Shown here: in pieces, positions 7,594 to 15,182 of the stretch
How the letters are laid out: each line of letters begins with the position of its first letter
How positions within the stretch are numbered: position 1 is the stretch's first letter
From: Candidatus Nitrosopumilus sp.
GTDB lineage: Archaea; Thermoproteota; Nitrososphaeria; Nitrososphaerales; Nitrosopumilaceae
Assembly (NCBI RefSeq): GCF_028278985.1
Contig: NZ_JANQTA010000002.1
Location: 62,001-126,000 of the forward strand
Length of the DNA: 64,000 nt
Reading direction: 5' to 3'
Translations under genes and position numbers: made by a program
The notes under the pieces: generated by a model
The model's database searches: none
What the model was told of the DNA's origin: nothing
Seen by the model: only the letters and a program-made list of their open reading frames with translations

Positions 7594-7730
7594 TTGAAAC
7601 TAGGTCTCATTGCTGCAACGCCAAAATAACATTACTTCCAGCCTGTTCTCAATGTGGAAATAGAGTGACAGGATGGAGGGAGATTCCCAAATTACACCAT
7701 TCTCAAAAGACCTTGGAGGAATACCAATGA
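7590..7730 (+). CDS. 46-aa zinc-ribbon-like mini-protein (missed by ORF track)
   Basis: TTG start overlaps the helicase TGA (TTGA) and its own TGA overlaps the next ATG (ATGA), so it fits exactly between two operon genes. The product has HCCNAKITLLPACSQCGNRV, that is CC then CxxC, suggesting one zinc site. Its exact-fit overlaps are stronger evidence for translation than its length. Function unknown. Confidence 0.6.
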   Translation: MIETRSHCCNAKITLLPACSQCGNRVTGWREIPKLHHSQKTLEEYQ

Positions 7731-8044
7731 AGAAGAATCAATGGATAATGCAAAAAAATCAGCATTCAGGGAGAATCAAGCAGTTCCTAAAGTTTAGCAA
7801 ATGTGAGACATTAGACGAGTTAACTAATCTCAACCCTGCCAAGATTGAATTGCTATTGAATGAGTATGTGGAGTCTCTTCAGGACAAAAACACAGAATGT
7901 ACTATCATTCAAAAAGTCGACAGTGTTGTAATGTTTTTTTCAGTTAATGAGATGTTCATCTTTAATGAGTTGACTTCTGAATATTTCAGAGATATGAAGT
8001 ATTATGAGAATGATGGAGATGAGGAGAACACTGAAGAATACTAA
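7727..8044 (+). CDS. stand-alone integrase core-binding-like (SAM-like) domain protein 1
   Basis: Start chosen at ATG 7727 (MKKNQWIMQ), 105 aa, because GGAGG precedes it and it overlaps the upstream stop; the ORF track start at 7673 is less likely. The helical pattern RIKQFLKFSKCETLDELTNL ... LLLNEYVESL resembles the N-terminal core-binding domain of tyrosine recombinases, including that of the integrase at 8800-9984 (FMEWNKTHDYDDLL ... NLEDYLIYLKD). No catalytic domain follows. Such a protein could bind att or arm sites or hetero-oligomerise with the integrase (inference). Confidence 0.5.
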   Translation: MKKNQWIMQKNQHSGRIKQFLKFSKCETLDELTNLNPAKIELLLNEYVESLQDKNTECTIIQKVDSVVMFFSVNEMFIFNELTSEYFRDMKYYENDGDEENTEEY

Positions 8045-8252
8045 AGAAATCAGACAATTTGTTAATCACACCAATTACAAGTCTTTAGAGGAGATATTGG
8101 AGTTAGATGATTATCAACTGCGAGAAGTGTTAAGAGAGTATATTCTGTATGTCCGTAGAAAGTTCTCAGATGAGTCAGCAAGTGGGAAAATACATGCAAT
8201 ATTGAAAATTTGCAAAGAAAACAACATTTCTTTTGATGACGTACTGAAATAA
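8004..8252 (+). CDS. stand-alone integrase core-binding-like (SAM-like) domain protein 2
   Basis: Up to 82 aa; ATGs at 8004, 8010, 8013 and 8019 all give the same frame. EIRQFVNHTNYKSLEEILEL ... VLREYILYVRRKF ... ISFDDVLK parallels both the preceding protein and the N-terminal domain of the integrase, suggesting tandem duplication. It overlaps the previous gene by about 25-40 bp and is the last gene of the helicase operon. Very lysine/arginine-rich start if ATG 8004-8019 is used. Role unknown. Confidence 0.5.
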   Translation: MRMMEMRRTLKNTKEIRQFVNHTNYKSLEEILELDDYQLREVLREYILYVRRKFSDESASGKIHAILKICKENNISFDDVLK

Positions 8253-8392
8253 CTCAGAACCCTCAATTATCGACAGGTCGACAATACTACTATATCGGAA
8301 TTAAAAACAAACGCATTCCCACGAGTATATAGTTTAAGGAATTCTATTACTCACGAAAGTTATAACTGGAGATATTTTGAACTAAAAAAATC

Positions 8393-8521
8393 ATGACTAA
8401 ATTTCTCCAAATACAGATTGTTACATTAAACTGCATTAGAAGAAGTGAAGGATTTATCCTGATATTTGATGAAAAGAGTAGGAGCAATTCAATGAAATAC
8501 TTTAGTCAGTATAAAAAATAG
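8393..8521 (+). CDS. possible 42-aa hypothetical protein
   Basis: ATG-initiated frame MTKFLQIQIVTLNC ... KYFSQYKK in the 276-bp gap between the helicase operon and the 79-aa gene. TTATAAC lies about 30 nt upstream. Composition is plausible for a small basic protein but nothing else supports it. The rest of the gap (8253-8392) shows no gene. Confidence 0.3.
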   Translation: MTKFLQIQIVTLNCIRRSEGFILIFDEKSRSNSMKYFSQYKK

Positions 8522-8528
8522 TGGTTAT

Positions 8529-8768
8529 ATGAGCATGGATGATGAAATTACAGAGTTCTGGATTTCAAACAATTATGCTTTCAGATTCTTTACAAAACAC
8601 GAATTGGATGGTTTTTTATCATCATTAAATGATGAGAATGGAAATTTCCAAAAAGGAACAAACATTATGTTTAGACATGTTCAAATTAAGAATCCCATAT
8701 CAAAAACTCAATTGATTGACATGACTAATGAAGAAATGAAGTCATATTTGGAAATGATAGAGAGTTAG
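8529..8768 (+). CDS. hypothetical protein, 79 aa
   Basis: ATG at 8529 or 8535 (MDDEITEFWISN). The product is aromatic-rich in the first half (FWISNNYAFRFFTKHELDGF) and acidic at the end (NEEMKSYLEMIES). No motif recognised. It converges with the integrase gene, 31 bp apart, and is probably part of the same integrated element. Confidence 0.5.
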   Translation: MSMDDEITEFWISNNYAFRFFTKHELDGFLSSLNDENGNFQKGTNIMFRHVQIKNPISKTQLIDMTNEEMKSYLEMIES

Positions 8769-8799
8769 TAGAAGAAATTATCAAACGCTGTAGAATTTC

Positions 8800-9984
8800 T
8801 TAGAAACCCACATCATCTTTTATTTTTTCAGACTGTTTTCTGTTGGAATCTAGTTGTTCTTTGAGAGATTTGTCTGAATTACTAGGGTCTTTTAGTTCCT
8901 TTAGTATCTCTTCTTTGATTCTCTTTGCATATTCATGCTCTTTTTCAGCCCGTTCTTTCTCCCATTCTGATTTTTCCTTGTTGAGGTTCTCAATTTCCTT
9001 TTTGTTTGATTCGATCTCTTGTCTTTGTCTGTCCTCATTGGAAATAGTCAAATCAAGTATTGCTTTTTTGTATTCTTCAAACAAAGCCTCGTCTGAAAAT
9101 GGAGCATAGTGATTATCCAATGGAATCGTAACAGAATGTCCCATTAATTTTTCACAGATTGAAAGATTAGCGTTTGCTCTTGACTTTAATGTAATGTTGA
9201 AGTATTTTCTTAGGCCATGAAGTGTTGGAATGTTGAATCTATTTCCTGTTTTTGTTTTTTGAACATCTTTTAGAGTAATTGTCAATGCATTTCTTACAGT
9301 TCCCTGCAACATTGTTTCTGCCGGAGCAGATCCTATCACGTAATCTTTTCTAAATGCAGGGGACTCTGGAGTCAATCTTTCATTGTCTTGTTGCCTTTCA
9401 TCAAGATAATCATCAAATGCTTTAGAAGATTCAGGAGTCATGAAAGTAACGTACTCTTCTTTATCGCCAGCATAACAAACAACTTTCTTACAGTCATCAA
9501 TGTTTGTAATGTGTCCTAGCTTTAACTCTGGAATCACCCCAACACGACATCCAGTAGATGAGAGAAACAAAATCAATGCCCTTGTTCTCTTCTTTTTTGT
9601 TGCTAGAAGCATTTTTTGAATATCTTCTCTCTTGTAAGTTCCGTATCCTCCTTTCTTTGTTCTAGTTGGAAACATTTTGTGAAGGCGTTTTGTATTGAGA
9701 TTTACATCATTCATGGTATAGAACAACTCTACAGGTTGCATGATCGATGGAATGTAGTTAGGAGAAAAGTTGTCTTTTAGATAGATTAGATAGTCCTCCA
9801 AATTTCTTTGAAGGGTTTTTTCATCTGCTTTGAGCAAATCATCATAATCATGGGTCTTATTCCATTCCATAAAGCGGTCTAGTTGGTACTTGTAGTTCTC
9901 TCTGGTAACAGGGGAGCCTAGGGCCTGAAGAAACATCACTAAACATCGTTTTTGAGCCATGTTTTGGGAGGATCTCTTTTTCAT
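8800..9984 (-). CDS. tyrosine recombinase / integrase
   Basis: 394 aa. A helical N-terminal core-binding domain (about residues 25-110) precedes a catalytic domain with the expected residues: arginine in GCRVGVIPELK, a lysine in the beta-hairpin (YAGDKEEYV), HGLRK (HxxR), and a tyrosine in DNHYAPF after LMGHS. After the catalytic tyrosine comes a highly charged coiled coil (about residues 318-390) that is not part of the minimal recombinase. The gene faces left, and its start is 59 bp from that of eS26. It marks the right side of an integrated element; the partner att site was not found in the window. Confidence 0.85.
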   Translation of the reverse strand: MKKRSSQNMAQKRCLVMFLQALGSPVTRENYKYQLDRFMEWNKTHDYDDLLKADEKTLQRNLEDYLIYLKDNFSPNYIPSIMQPVELFYTMNDVNLNTKRLHKMFPTRTKKGGYGTYKREDIQKMLLATKKKRTRALILFLSSTGCRVGVIPELKLGHITNIDDCKKVVCYAGDKEEYVTFMTPESSKAFDDYLDERQQDNERLTPESPAFRKDYVIGSAPAETMLQGTVRNALTITLKDVQKTKTGNRFNIPTLHGLRKYFNITLKSRANANLSICEKLMGHSVTIPLDNHYAPFSDEALFEEYKKAILDLTISNEDRQRQEIESNKKEIENLNKEKSEWEKERAEKEHEYAKRIKEEILKELKDPSNSDKSLKEQLDSNRKQSEKIKDDVGF

Positions 9985-10014
9985 ATAAGTAGGGCTTCCT
10001 TGAATTATACAAGA

Positions 10015-10022
10015 ATATAAGT
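10015..10022 (+). promoter_or_regulatory. TATA box of eS26
   Basis: ATATAAGT, with ATATAA centred 25.5 nt before the ATG at 10043, implying a leaderless mRNA. An 11-bp copy of the same sequence (ATATAAGTAGG) occurs at 9983-9993 at the integrase start, 32 bp away. Confidence 0.6.
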
Positions 10023-10042
10023 AGGCAAATTAGCTTATTTTC

Positions 10043-10330
10043 ATGCCACTTAAGCGTGCAAGTAGAGGTCGTACAAAAGGAGGAAAAGGATCATCAGGTG
10101 TTGTACAATGTACAAACTGCGGTCAAACAGTTCCTAAAGACAAAGCAAAGAAAGTTACATCAAGACTAAATCTTGTTGAGCATACCTTAGCAAAAGAACT
10201 ACGTGCACAAGGAGCATACATTGCATCACCTACAGTTCTAAAATGGTACTGTATTTCCTGTGCAATTCACTTTAAGATTCTAAAAATTAGATCTGCAGAT
10301 AACAGAAGAAAACGTGGAAAACTACGATAG
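10043..10330 (+). CDS. rps26e: ribosomal protein eS26
   Basis: 95 aa. The N-terminus MPLKRASRGRTKGGKG is the basic lead typical of eS26, followed by a zinc-binding pair CTNCG and a second pair CISC in WYCISCAIHFKILKIRS, as in eukaryotic and thaumarchaeal S26e. The protein sits near the mRNA exit channel of the small subunit. It is encoded alone, convergent with the phosphatidyltransferase gene, which ends 2 bp away, and is expressed from a leaderless promoter. eS26 is absent from most euryarchaea, so its presence supports a TACK archaeon. Confidence 0.95.
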   Translation: MPLKRASRGRTKGGKGSSGVVQCTNCGQTVPKDKAKKVTSRLNLVEHTLAKELRAQGAYIASPTVLKWYCISCAIHFKILKIRSADNRRKRGKLR

Positions 10331-10331
10331 T

Positions 10332-10904
10332 CTAATCCTTTATGTTTCTGGCAGTTGTAATCATTCTTTGAATTAGAGTAATTCCAGCAATTATTACAAC
10401 AATAATTACTGCATATTCCATAAATCCAATTATTCCAATTATTGCAATAACTAGTAATCGTTCTGCTCGTTCACCAATTCCTACTCCTTGTAATTTGATG
10501 TTAATGATATCAGATTTTGCTCTAGCATAACTTACCAACAATGACAAAGTAATTGCAAGAAACACAAGATATGGTTCTGCATAACCACCAACTAAAATCC
10601 CCATGAAGATTGCAACCTCTGCAATCTTGTCAAACATCGAATCAAGATATTCACCTTTCTTGGATGTTTTTCCTGTAACTCTTGCAACTTGACCATCAAC
10701 CATATCAAAAAATCCAGAGATTAACAACAAAACACCACCAATAATTAATCCAAATTCAATTCCAAGACCGTATACGATTGCGGAAATCATTGCAAATCCT
10801 AAACCAACTGAAGTCCAGAAATTTGGAGACAGTCCTGTAGATGCAAATCCTTTACCAATCTTTTCTAATGTTGGTTTGAGTGTATCTCTGAGATTATTTA
10901 ACAC
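10332..10904 (-). CDS. CDP-alcohol phosphatidyltransferase (archaeal phospholipid synthesis)
   Basis: 190 aa, GTG start (MLNNLRDTLKP). The active-site signature is visible as DMVDGQVAR ... GEYLDSMFDK, matching DGx2ARx8Gx3Dx3D with its metal-binding aspartates. About five to six hydrophobic segments surround it. The family transfers a phosphoalcohol (such as inositol phosphate or glycerol phosphate) onto CDP-archaeol in the membrane; archaetidylinositol phosphate synthase is the likely specificity, but the alcohol cannot be read from the sequence. It stands alone between eS26 and the agmatinase-family gene. Confidence 0.85.
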   Translation of the reverse strand: MLNNLRDTLKPTLEKIGKGFASTGLSPNFWTSVGLGFAMISAIVYGLGIEFGLIIGGVLLLISGFFDMVDGQVARVTGKTSKKGEYLDSMFDKIAEVAIFMGILVGGYAEPYLVFLAITLSLLVSYARAKSDIINIKLQGVGIGERAERLLVIAIIGIIGFMEYAVIIVVIIAGITLIQRMITTARNIKD

Positions 10905-10999
10905 GAGATATCCCCACCAACACTTGCTAATAAAGTGAATAGAAGTAAATTCATGCTCAGATTAAGTCAAAAATTATGAAATCAGGCTCGAAGAAAGAA

Positions 11000-11875
11000 T
11001 TAGGAATTTTGGGATAGATTTTGTGCAATCAAGGTTGACATGATTTTAGCAGCCAAAGAAGCAGTTGCCCCATTATCATGATATGGGTTTAATTCTACAA
11101 TATCCACTCCAGTAACTTTGGAATTTTTTAGAGAATCAATCATATCAAATAATTCTCTTGAAGTAATGCCAACTGCTTCAGGATTTCCAACACCAGGTGC
11201 AAATGCAGGATCTAATACATCAAGATCATAGCTAGTGTAAACAGAATCATATGAACTAAGGAAAGTTGAAAGTAGTTCTGGGCCTTTACCTTCACGAACT
11301 TCTCTATCAGAAATTGTTTTGATGTTATGTTCTTTTAAGAATTCAAGTTCTTCTTTTACAAATGCTCTAGCCCCAACATGTAAAATATTTTCAGAACCTT
11401 GTTCTTCAACAATTCGTCTCAAGTAGGATGCATGACTAAGTTTGCTGTCAGCAAATTCATCACGCAAGTCATAATGTGCGTCAAATACTACGTATGCAGT
11501 ATCTTTTGGAAAACTGGTAAAAGTTGCATACGTAATAGAATGTTCTCCACCTAAAATGAACAACTGTCTTTGTTTTGCAACAAGTTCAGTAGTGATTTTT
11601 TTTACCATATCGACCATTTCAGATGAAACAACTGTATGTGTGGTATTTCCCAAATCTTCAATGTTAACAGTTTCTAAATCAACTTGTAATTCTGGGTGAA
11701 AAATTTCAATATTGTTAAAAGAATCGCGTATAGCATCAGGACCAAAACGACAACCTGGTTTGTATGAATGAGTTGCATCAAATGGAATTCCAAATACTGT
11801 TGCTATTGGTTCAGAATCATCATCAGAACTAGTAATCATAGGATTGTTATTCATATACAAATCGATAAAGCTCAT
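11000..11875 (-). CDS. speB: agmatinase-family ureohydrolase
   Basis: 291 aa. All metal-binding motifs of the arginase/agmatinase family are present: GGEHSITY, DAHYDLRDE, and SYDLDVLDPAFAPGVGNPE, with E in VDIVELNP. It probably hydrolyses agmatine to putrescine and urea in polyamine synthesis; thaumarchaeal members of this family have been noted with other guanidine substrates, so specificity is open. It begins 8 bp after the ThrRS stop, suggesting cotranscription, and lies 3 kb from deoxyhypusine synthase, which consumes spermidine. Confidence 0.85.
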   Translation of the reverse strand: MSFIDLYMNNNPMITSSDDDSEPIATVFGIPFDATHSYKPGCRFGPDAIRDSFNNIEIFHPELQVDLETVNIEDLGNTTHTVVSSEMVDMVKKITTELVAKQRQLFILGGEHSITYATFTSFPKDTAYVVFDAHYDLRDEFADSKLSHASYLRRIVEEQGSENILHVGARAFVKEELEFLKEHNIKTISDREVREGKGPELLSTFLSSYDSVYTSYDLDVLDPAFAPGVGNPEAVGITSRELFDMIDSLKNSKVTGVDIVELNPYHDNGATASLAAKIMSTLIAQNLSQNS

Positions 11876-11883
11876 ACTATCAC

Positions 11884-13752
11884 CTATACCATCAATTGAG
11901 GTCTTTTTGATAGGTGTTTTGGTAAATTCAAGCCTGTGAATGGCTTACCTTTTGTCTGGCCATCAACTTCCTTTATGAAATCTTCAAATGAGATTTCTCT
12001 AACATCTCCAGTTTTTCTGTCACGAATGCTTAGATTTTCAGAATTGGCTTCTTTTTCTCCAATTACAAGAATATACTGAATCCATTCCTTTTCAGCTTCT
12101 CTAATCCGTTTACCAATGCTTTCATTTCTATCATCAATGTCAACTCGAATGTTATGAGATGAAATTTTTTGTTCCAAGGATTCACAATAATCAGAAAATT
12201 CTTCTTTGAGAGGAATAACTCTGACTTGTGTAGGGGCCAACCATAATGGAAATACTGGTTTTTTGCCTTCTTTGGAATCTTTGGCAGCCTTTTCTAGAAG
12301 AGCATAGATAATTCTCTCAATTGCACCGCTAGGGGAATTGTGTAAAATTATAGGATGTTTTGAGTTGTTGTTTTCATCAACAAATTCAATTCCATATCTA
12401 TCTCCATTTTCTACATCAATTTGATCAGTAGATAATGCAGATGCTTTTCCAAGATTATCAATGAAATTAAATTCCCATTTTAGAACAAAGTAAAAGAATT
12501 TCTCTTTCCACATTTCTACTAAAACAGGTTTTCCATGTTTTTTCACTAGTTCTTCAACTGCAGATTTATTTTCATTATAGAAGTCTTCAGTAAAACGAAT
12601 TGCCATATCATAATCAGATTCTTCGATTCCTAGCTCTTTGAGTACACTTTGAGATAAATCGAATCTAACTTTGATTTCATCTACTGCTTGTGGCAAATCT
12701 TTGCAGAATGCATGGCAATCAGGCATTGTAAATGCACGTAATCTTCTAAGACCGACTAATTCACCAGATTGTTCTCGTCTAAAGCTATATCGAGTGAGTT
12801 CATAGAGTTTGTAAGGTAAATTCTTGTATGACATTTGAAAGTGATTTGCCATTAAGAATTGTCCAAAGCAAGCTGCAAATCTCAAAAATAATTTCTTGCC
12901 TTCTGAATCAATATTGTATTGTCGTGCTGGGAATCGATTAAAGTAACTGACCATACTAGGATGCTCAGAGTCATACATGATTGGAGTTTCTACTTCATAA
13001 CCACCATAAGCTTTGACTCTATCATTAACATAATTTTCAATTAATGATTTGATCAATCTTCCATTTGGAAAGAATCTCATATTTCCAGAATCAGAAGCTG
13101 GTTCATAATCAGCTATTCCGAGTTTTTTCATCAAAGCAACATGTGGAGGAGGTTCATCAACTTTTCGTGATTTTGCAGATTCATACTTTGCAAGAATTTC
13201 TAATTTTTTATGGTCTTTAAAATCAAAATCACCAATGTTAGTCATGGTTCCATCAGGTGACATTATTTTCCAATAGGAACGAATTGTTGATTCACCTTTG
13301 AGAGCATCTGAAGTATCTTCTTCTGTTTCAGTTTGTTTTGAAGAATCTTTAGTTACAACTTTGGAGCTTTCAGCTAATGGATGTCCTTTTACTTGAACAT
13401 GATATGATTTTGTCCAACCAAATGGAGAATGAGATACATCAAGTTCAGATGCGTTTTCTTCCATTTCTTTGAGTAATGACATTGCAGTAGAAGGTTTTGC
13501 AAGATTAGAACTAAGATGAGCATAAGGATACAATAGTAATTTTTTACAGCCAATTTTTTCCATAGAAGATTTTATTTGAGAAATTGCATTTTGTGCCACT
13601 GAAGAGTCATCACCATCTTCTATTGCTACAAATGCAACAACAACTTCCTCTAATCTTTGAGTCTCAGTATTTGTAATTTCTTCGGCAACTTTGATCTCTT
13701 TTTTTGTAGGAGTGTATTCTATACTATCACAGTGAAGTTGGAGTATTCTCAT
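11884..13752 (-). CDS. thrS: threonyl-tRNA synthetase, archaeal type
   Basis: I place the start at ATG 13752 (MRILQLHCDSIEYTP), the usual archaeal N-terminus, rather than GTG 13791; this gives 622 aa. The first about 140 residues form the archaeal editing domain related to D-Tyr-tRNA deacylase. The class II catalytic core has motif 2 RYSFRREQSGEL and GLRRLRAFTMPDCHAF, zinc ligands C (AACFGQF) and H (PDCHAF, LHNSPSG), and motif 3 AIERIIYALLE. The C-terminus is the anticodon-binding domain (LWLAPTQVRVIPL). It charges tRNA-Thr and edits mischarged serine. The ureohydrolase gene follows. Confidence 0.95.
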   Translation of the reverse strand: MRILQLHCDSIEYTPTKKEIKVAEEITNTETQRLEEVVVAFVAIEDGDDSSVAQNAISQIKSSMEKIGCKKLLLYPYAHLSSNLAKPSTAMSLLKEMEENASELDVSHSPFGWTKSYHVQVKGHPLAESSKVVTKDSSKQTETEEDTSDALKGESTIRSYWKIMSPDGTMTNIGDFDFKDHKKLEILAKYESAKSRKVDEPPPHVALMKKLGIADYEPASDSGNMRFFPNGRLIKSLIENYVNDRVKAYGGYEVETPIMYDSEHPSMVSYFNRFPARQYNIDSEGKKLFLRFAACFGQFLMANHFQMSYKNLPYKLYELTRYSFRREQSGELVGLRRLRAFTMPDCHAFCKDLPQAVDEIKVRFDLSQSVLKELGIEESDYDMAIRFTEDFYNENKSAVEELVKKHGKPVLVEMWKEKFFYFVLKWEFNFIDNLGKASALSTDQIDVENGDRYGIEFVDENNNSKHPIILHNSPSGAIERIIYALLEKAAKDSKEGKKPVFPLWLAPTQVRVIPLKEEFSDYCESLEQKISSHNIRVDIDDRNESIGKRIREAEKEWIQYILVIGEKEANSENLSIRDRKTGDVREISFEDFIKEVDGQTKGKPFTGLNLPKHLSKRPQLMV

Positions 13753-13834
13753 AACATCCAACAAATAAGATAATTGAATTAAACCTTTCACTTTGGAGAT
13801 TGAAATTACAAAAAATAGAGAAAAAGAAGGGAGA

Positions 13835-14461
13835 TTAACCCTCAGAATTTAGTTCGTTTGTGCGTTCATCAATTTCGTTTGCAACTGGAACTGGTTCTAC
13901 ATCAATTACTCCGCTCTGGACTAAAGGAATTCTAAGGCCATTTTCCATGTTTTGGATTTTTGCCATAGAAAAGTCTAGAACAAATTGACCAGGTTGATCA
14001 TGAATTGGAGCGTAATGACCTCTTAGAATAATTCTAAAAGTATCTCCGCTTTCAAGAGTTCCTGTTCCATGTAGTCTAAGTTTTCCATTTACAGCTTTTC
14101 CTTTCAACTCTAATGTTGCATCTCTGTCTTCAACAGAAATATCAGCAGTTGATTTTACTTTCCAAACACCATTTCCGTTGTGAATGGCATTTCCATCTAG
14201 TGCAATTTTTGCATCATATGCTTGACCGGCAATGATTGCCCATCCAGCAGTGGTTCCATCAAATTGTACTTCTGCTTGTTGGTCAGGAGAAGCTACAGCT
14301 ACATTAGAAAATGCATCTGTAACAGGTGATGAAACAGCATCAGGTGCAACGCCCAATACATCTTCAGCAAATGCATCAGTTGTTGCAAATGAACCTAAAA
14401 CAAGTGCTGCTAATACAGGGAGTGCTAGTAACAGCGGATGTTTTGTGTTTTGTCGTTTCAT
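13835..14461 (-). CDS. secreted protein of unknown function
   Basis: 208 aa with a clear signal peptide (LLLALPVLAALVLGSFATTDAFAE). The mature part is mostly beta-type, with ADISVEDRDATLELKGKAVNGKLRLHGTGTL and RIILRGHYAPIHDQPGQFVLDFS. No membrane anchor at the C-terminus and no cysteines in the mature protein. A TATA-like CTTAAG about 26 nt before the ATG suggests a leaderless single gene. Similar thaumarchaeal exported proteins are common but uncharacterised. Confidence 0.65.
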   Translation of the reverse strand: MKRQNTKHPLLLALPVLAALVLGSFATTDAFAEDVLGVAPDAVSSPVTDAFSNVAVASPDQQAEVQFDGTTAGWAIIAGQAYDAKIALDGNAIHNGNGVWKVKSTADISVEDRDATLELKGKAVNGKLRLHGTGTLESGDTFRIILRGHYAPIHDQPGQFVLDFSMAKIQNMENGLRIPLVQSGVIDVEPVPVANEIDERTNELNSEG

Positions 14462-14548
14462 GAATGCAAAAATCCAAAAATTCTACTTAAGGAACAAGCA
14501 GAAATTATCAGTATAATTTCTCTGTGTCATGAAAGTAAATTACAGAAA

Positions 14549-14683
14549 TTAAAATTCAAACTTTGGCTTAGAGGATAATTGTTTTTTCCAGTTTTCTAAT
14601 GCAGATCTGAGTTCTTCTTGTACTTGAGAATATTCATTCTCAAGTATATCATCAGAATTCAGATTCTGCATTGGTAGGCTCAT
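14549..14683 (-). CDS. 44-aa hypothetical protein (missed by ORF track)
   Basis: Frame MSLPMQNLNSDDIL ... NWKKQLSSKPKFEF. A TATA-like ATTTATGG on the minus strand at 14705-14712 is centred 25.5 nt before the ATG, which fits a leaderless gene. The product is acidic then basic and helical (QVQEELRSALENWKKQL). No family recognised. It fills the gap between two leftward genes, and I see nothing else there. Confidence 0.5.
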   Translation of the reverse strand: MSLPMQNLNSDDILENEYSQVQEELRSALENWKKQLSSKPKFEF

Positions 14684-14752
14684 TACCAATAATTGGAAAA
14701 AAGACCATAAATCAACTAGTTTGTTATTGAAATAACATAATATCTCACAAGC

Positions 14753-15082
14753 TTACTGCTTACCACGTAACGTGATTACAGAGCGTAAAATTAAACCTGA
14801 AATTCCTAAATTACTTGTAAGAAATTCTACGGCTCTAGTAAGAGAATTTTCTCCTCTAAAACCTTCATCATAAATCATTTCGACTGAACCTAAATCAGTT
14901 TGAACAAAAGAAGTTATCAAAGAATAAACACCTAATTTTTCATCTGTTTTTTCATTATACAATCTTAATTCAACTTTAGTAACTGTAAATTCATCTTGAA
15001 CAAATTTTCCAGATAGTAATTCCTTAACTTCATCTGGAGTTTTAGATACTCGTGAAGGGTCATGCAAATCAACAATATCCAT
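14753..15082 (-). CDS. hypothetical protein, 109 aa
   Basis: Starts MDIVDLHDPSRVSKTPDEV. A TATA-like CATTTATG is centred about 26 nt upstream. The product looks like a mixed alpha/beta domain (TKVELRLYNEKTDEKLGVYSLITSF) with no cysteines and no membrane segment. It is divergent from deoxyhypusine synthase, 100 bp away. No family recognised. Confidence 0.6.
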   Translation of the reverse strand: MDIVDLHDPSRVSKTPDEVKELLSGKFVQDEFTVTKVELRLYNEKTDEKLGVYSLITSFVQTDLGSVEMIYDEGFRGENSLTRAVEFLTSNLGISGLILRSVITLRGKQ

Positions 15083-15182
15083 TGAAAATTAGATTACATG
15101 ATTAGTACATAAATGATAATTATTGAAAACTCGTAGAGAATTGCGTAAGTGTTAATTACGACAGAAATTTATTTTTGTTAAA

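Larger units (their letters stand above)
1..9984. mobile_element. integrated plasmid- or virus-like element (left end not resolved)
   Basis: The region combines an SF3 replication helicase, a tyrosine recombinase, many small unknown zinc and membrane proteins, a repeat-rich intergenic stretch and a defence-like ATPase. It ends abruptly at the conserved ribosomal gene eS26. No tRNA gene or flanking long direct repeat was seen, so the boundaries are inferred; the left end may lie outside the window. Confidence 0.6.
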
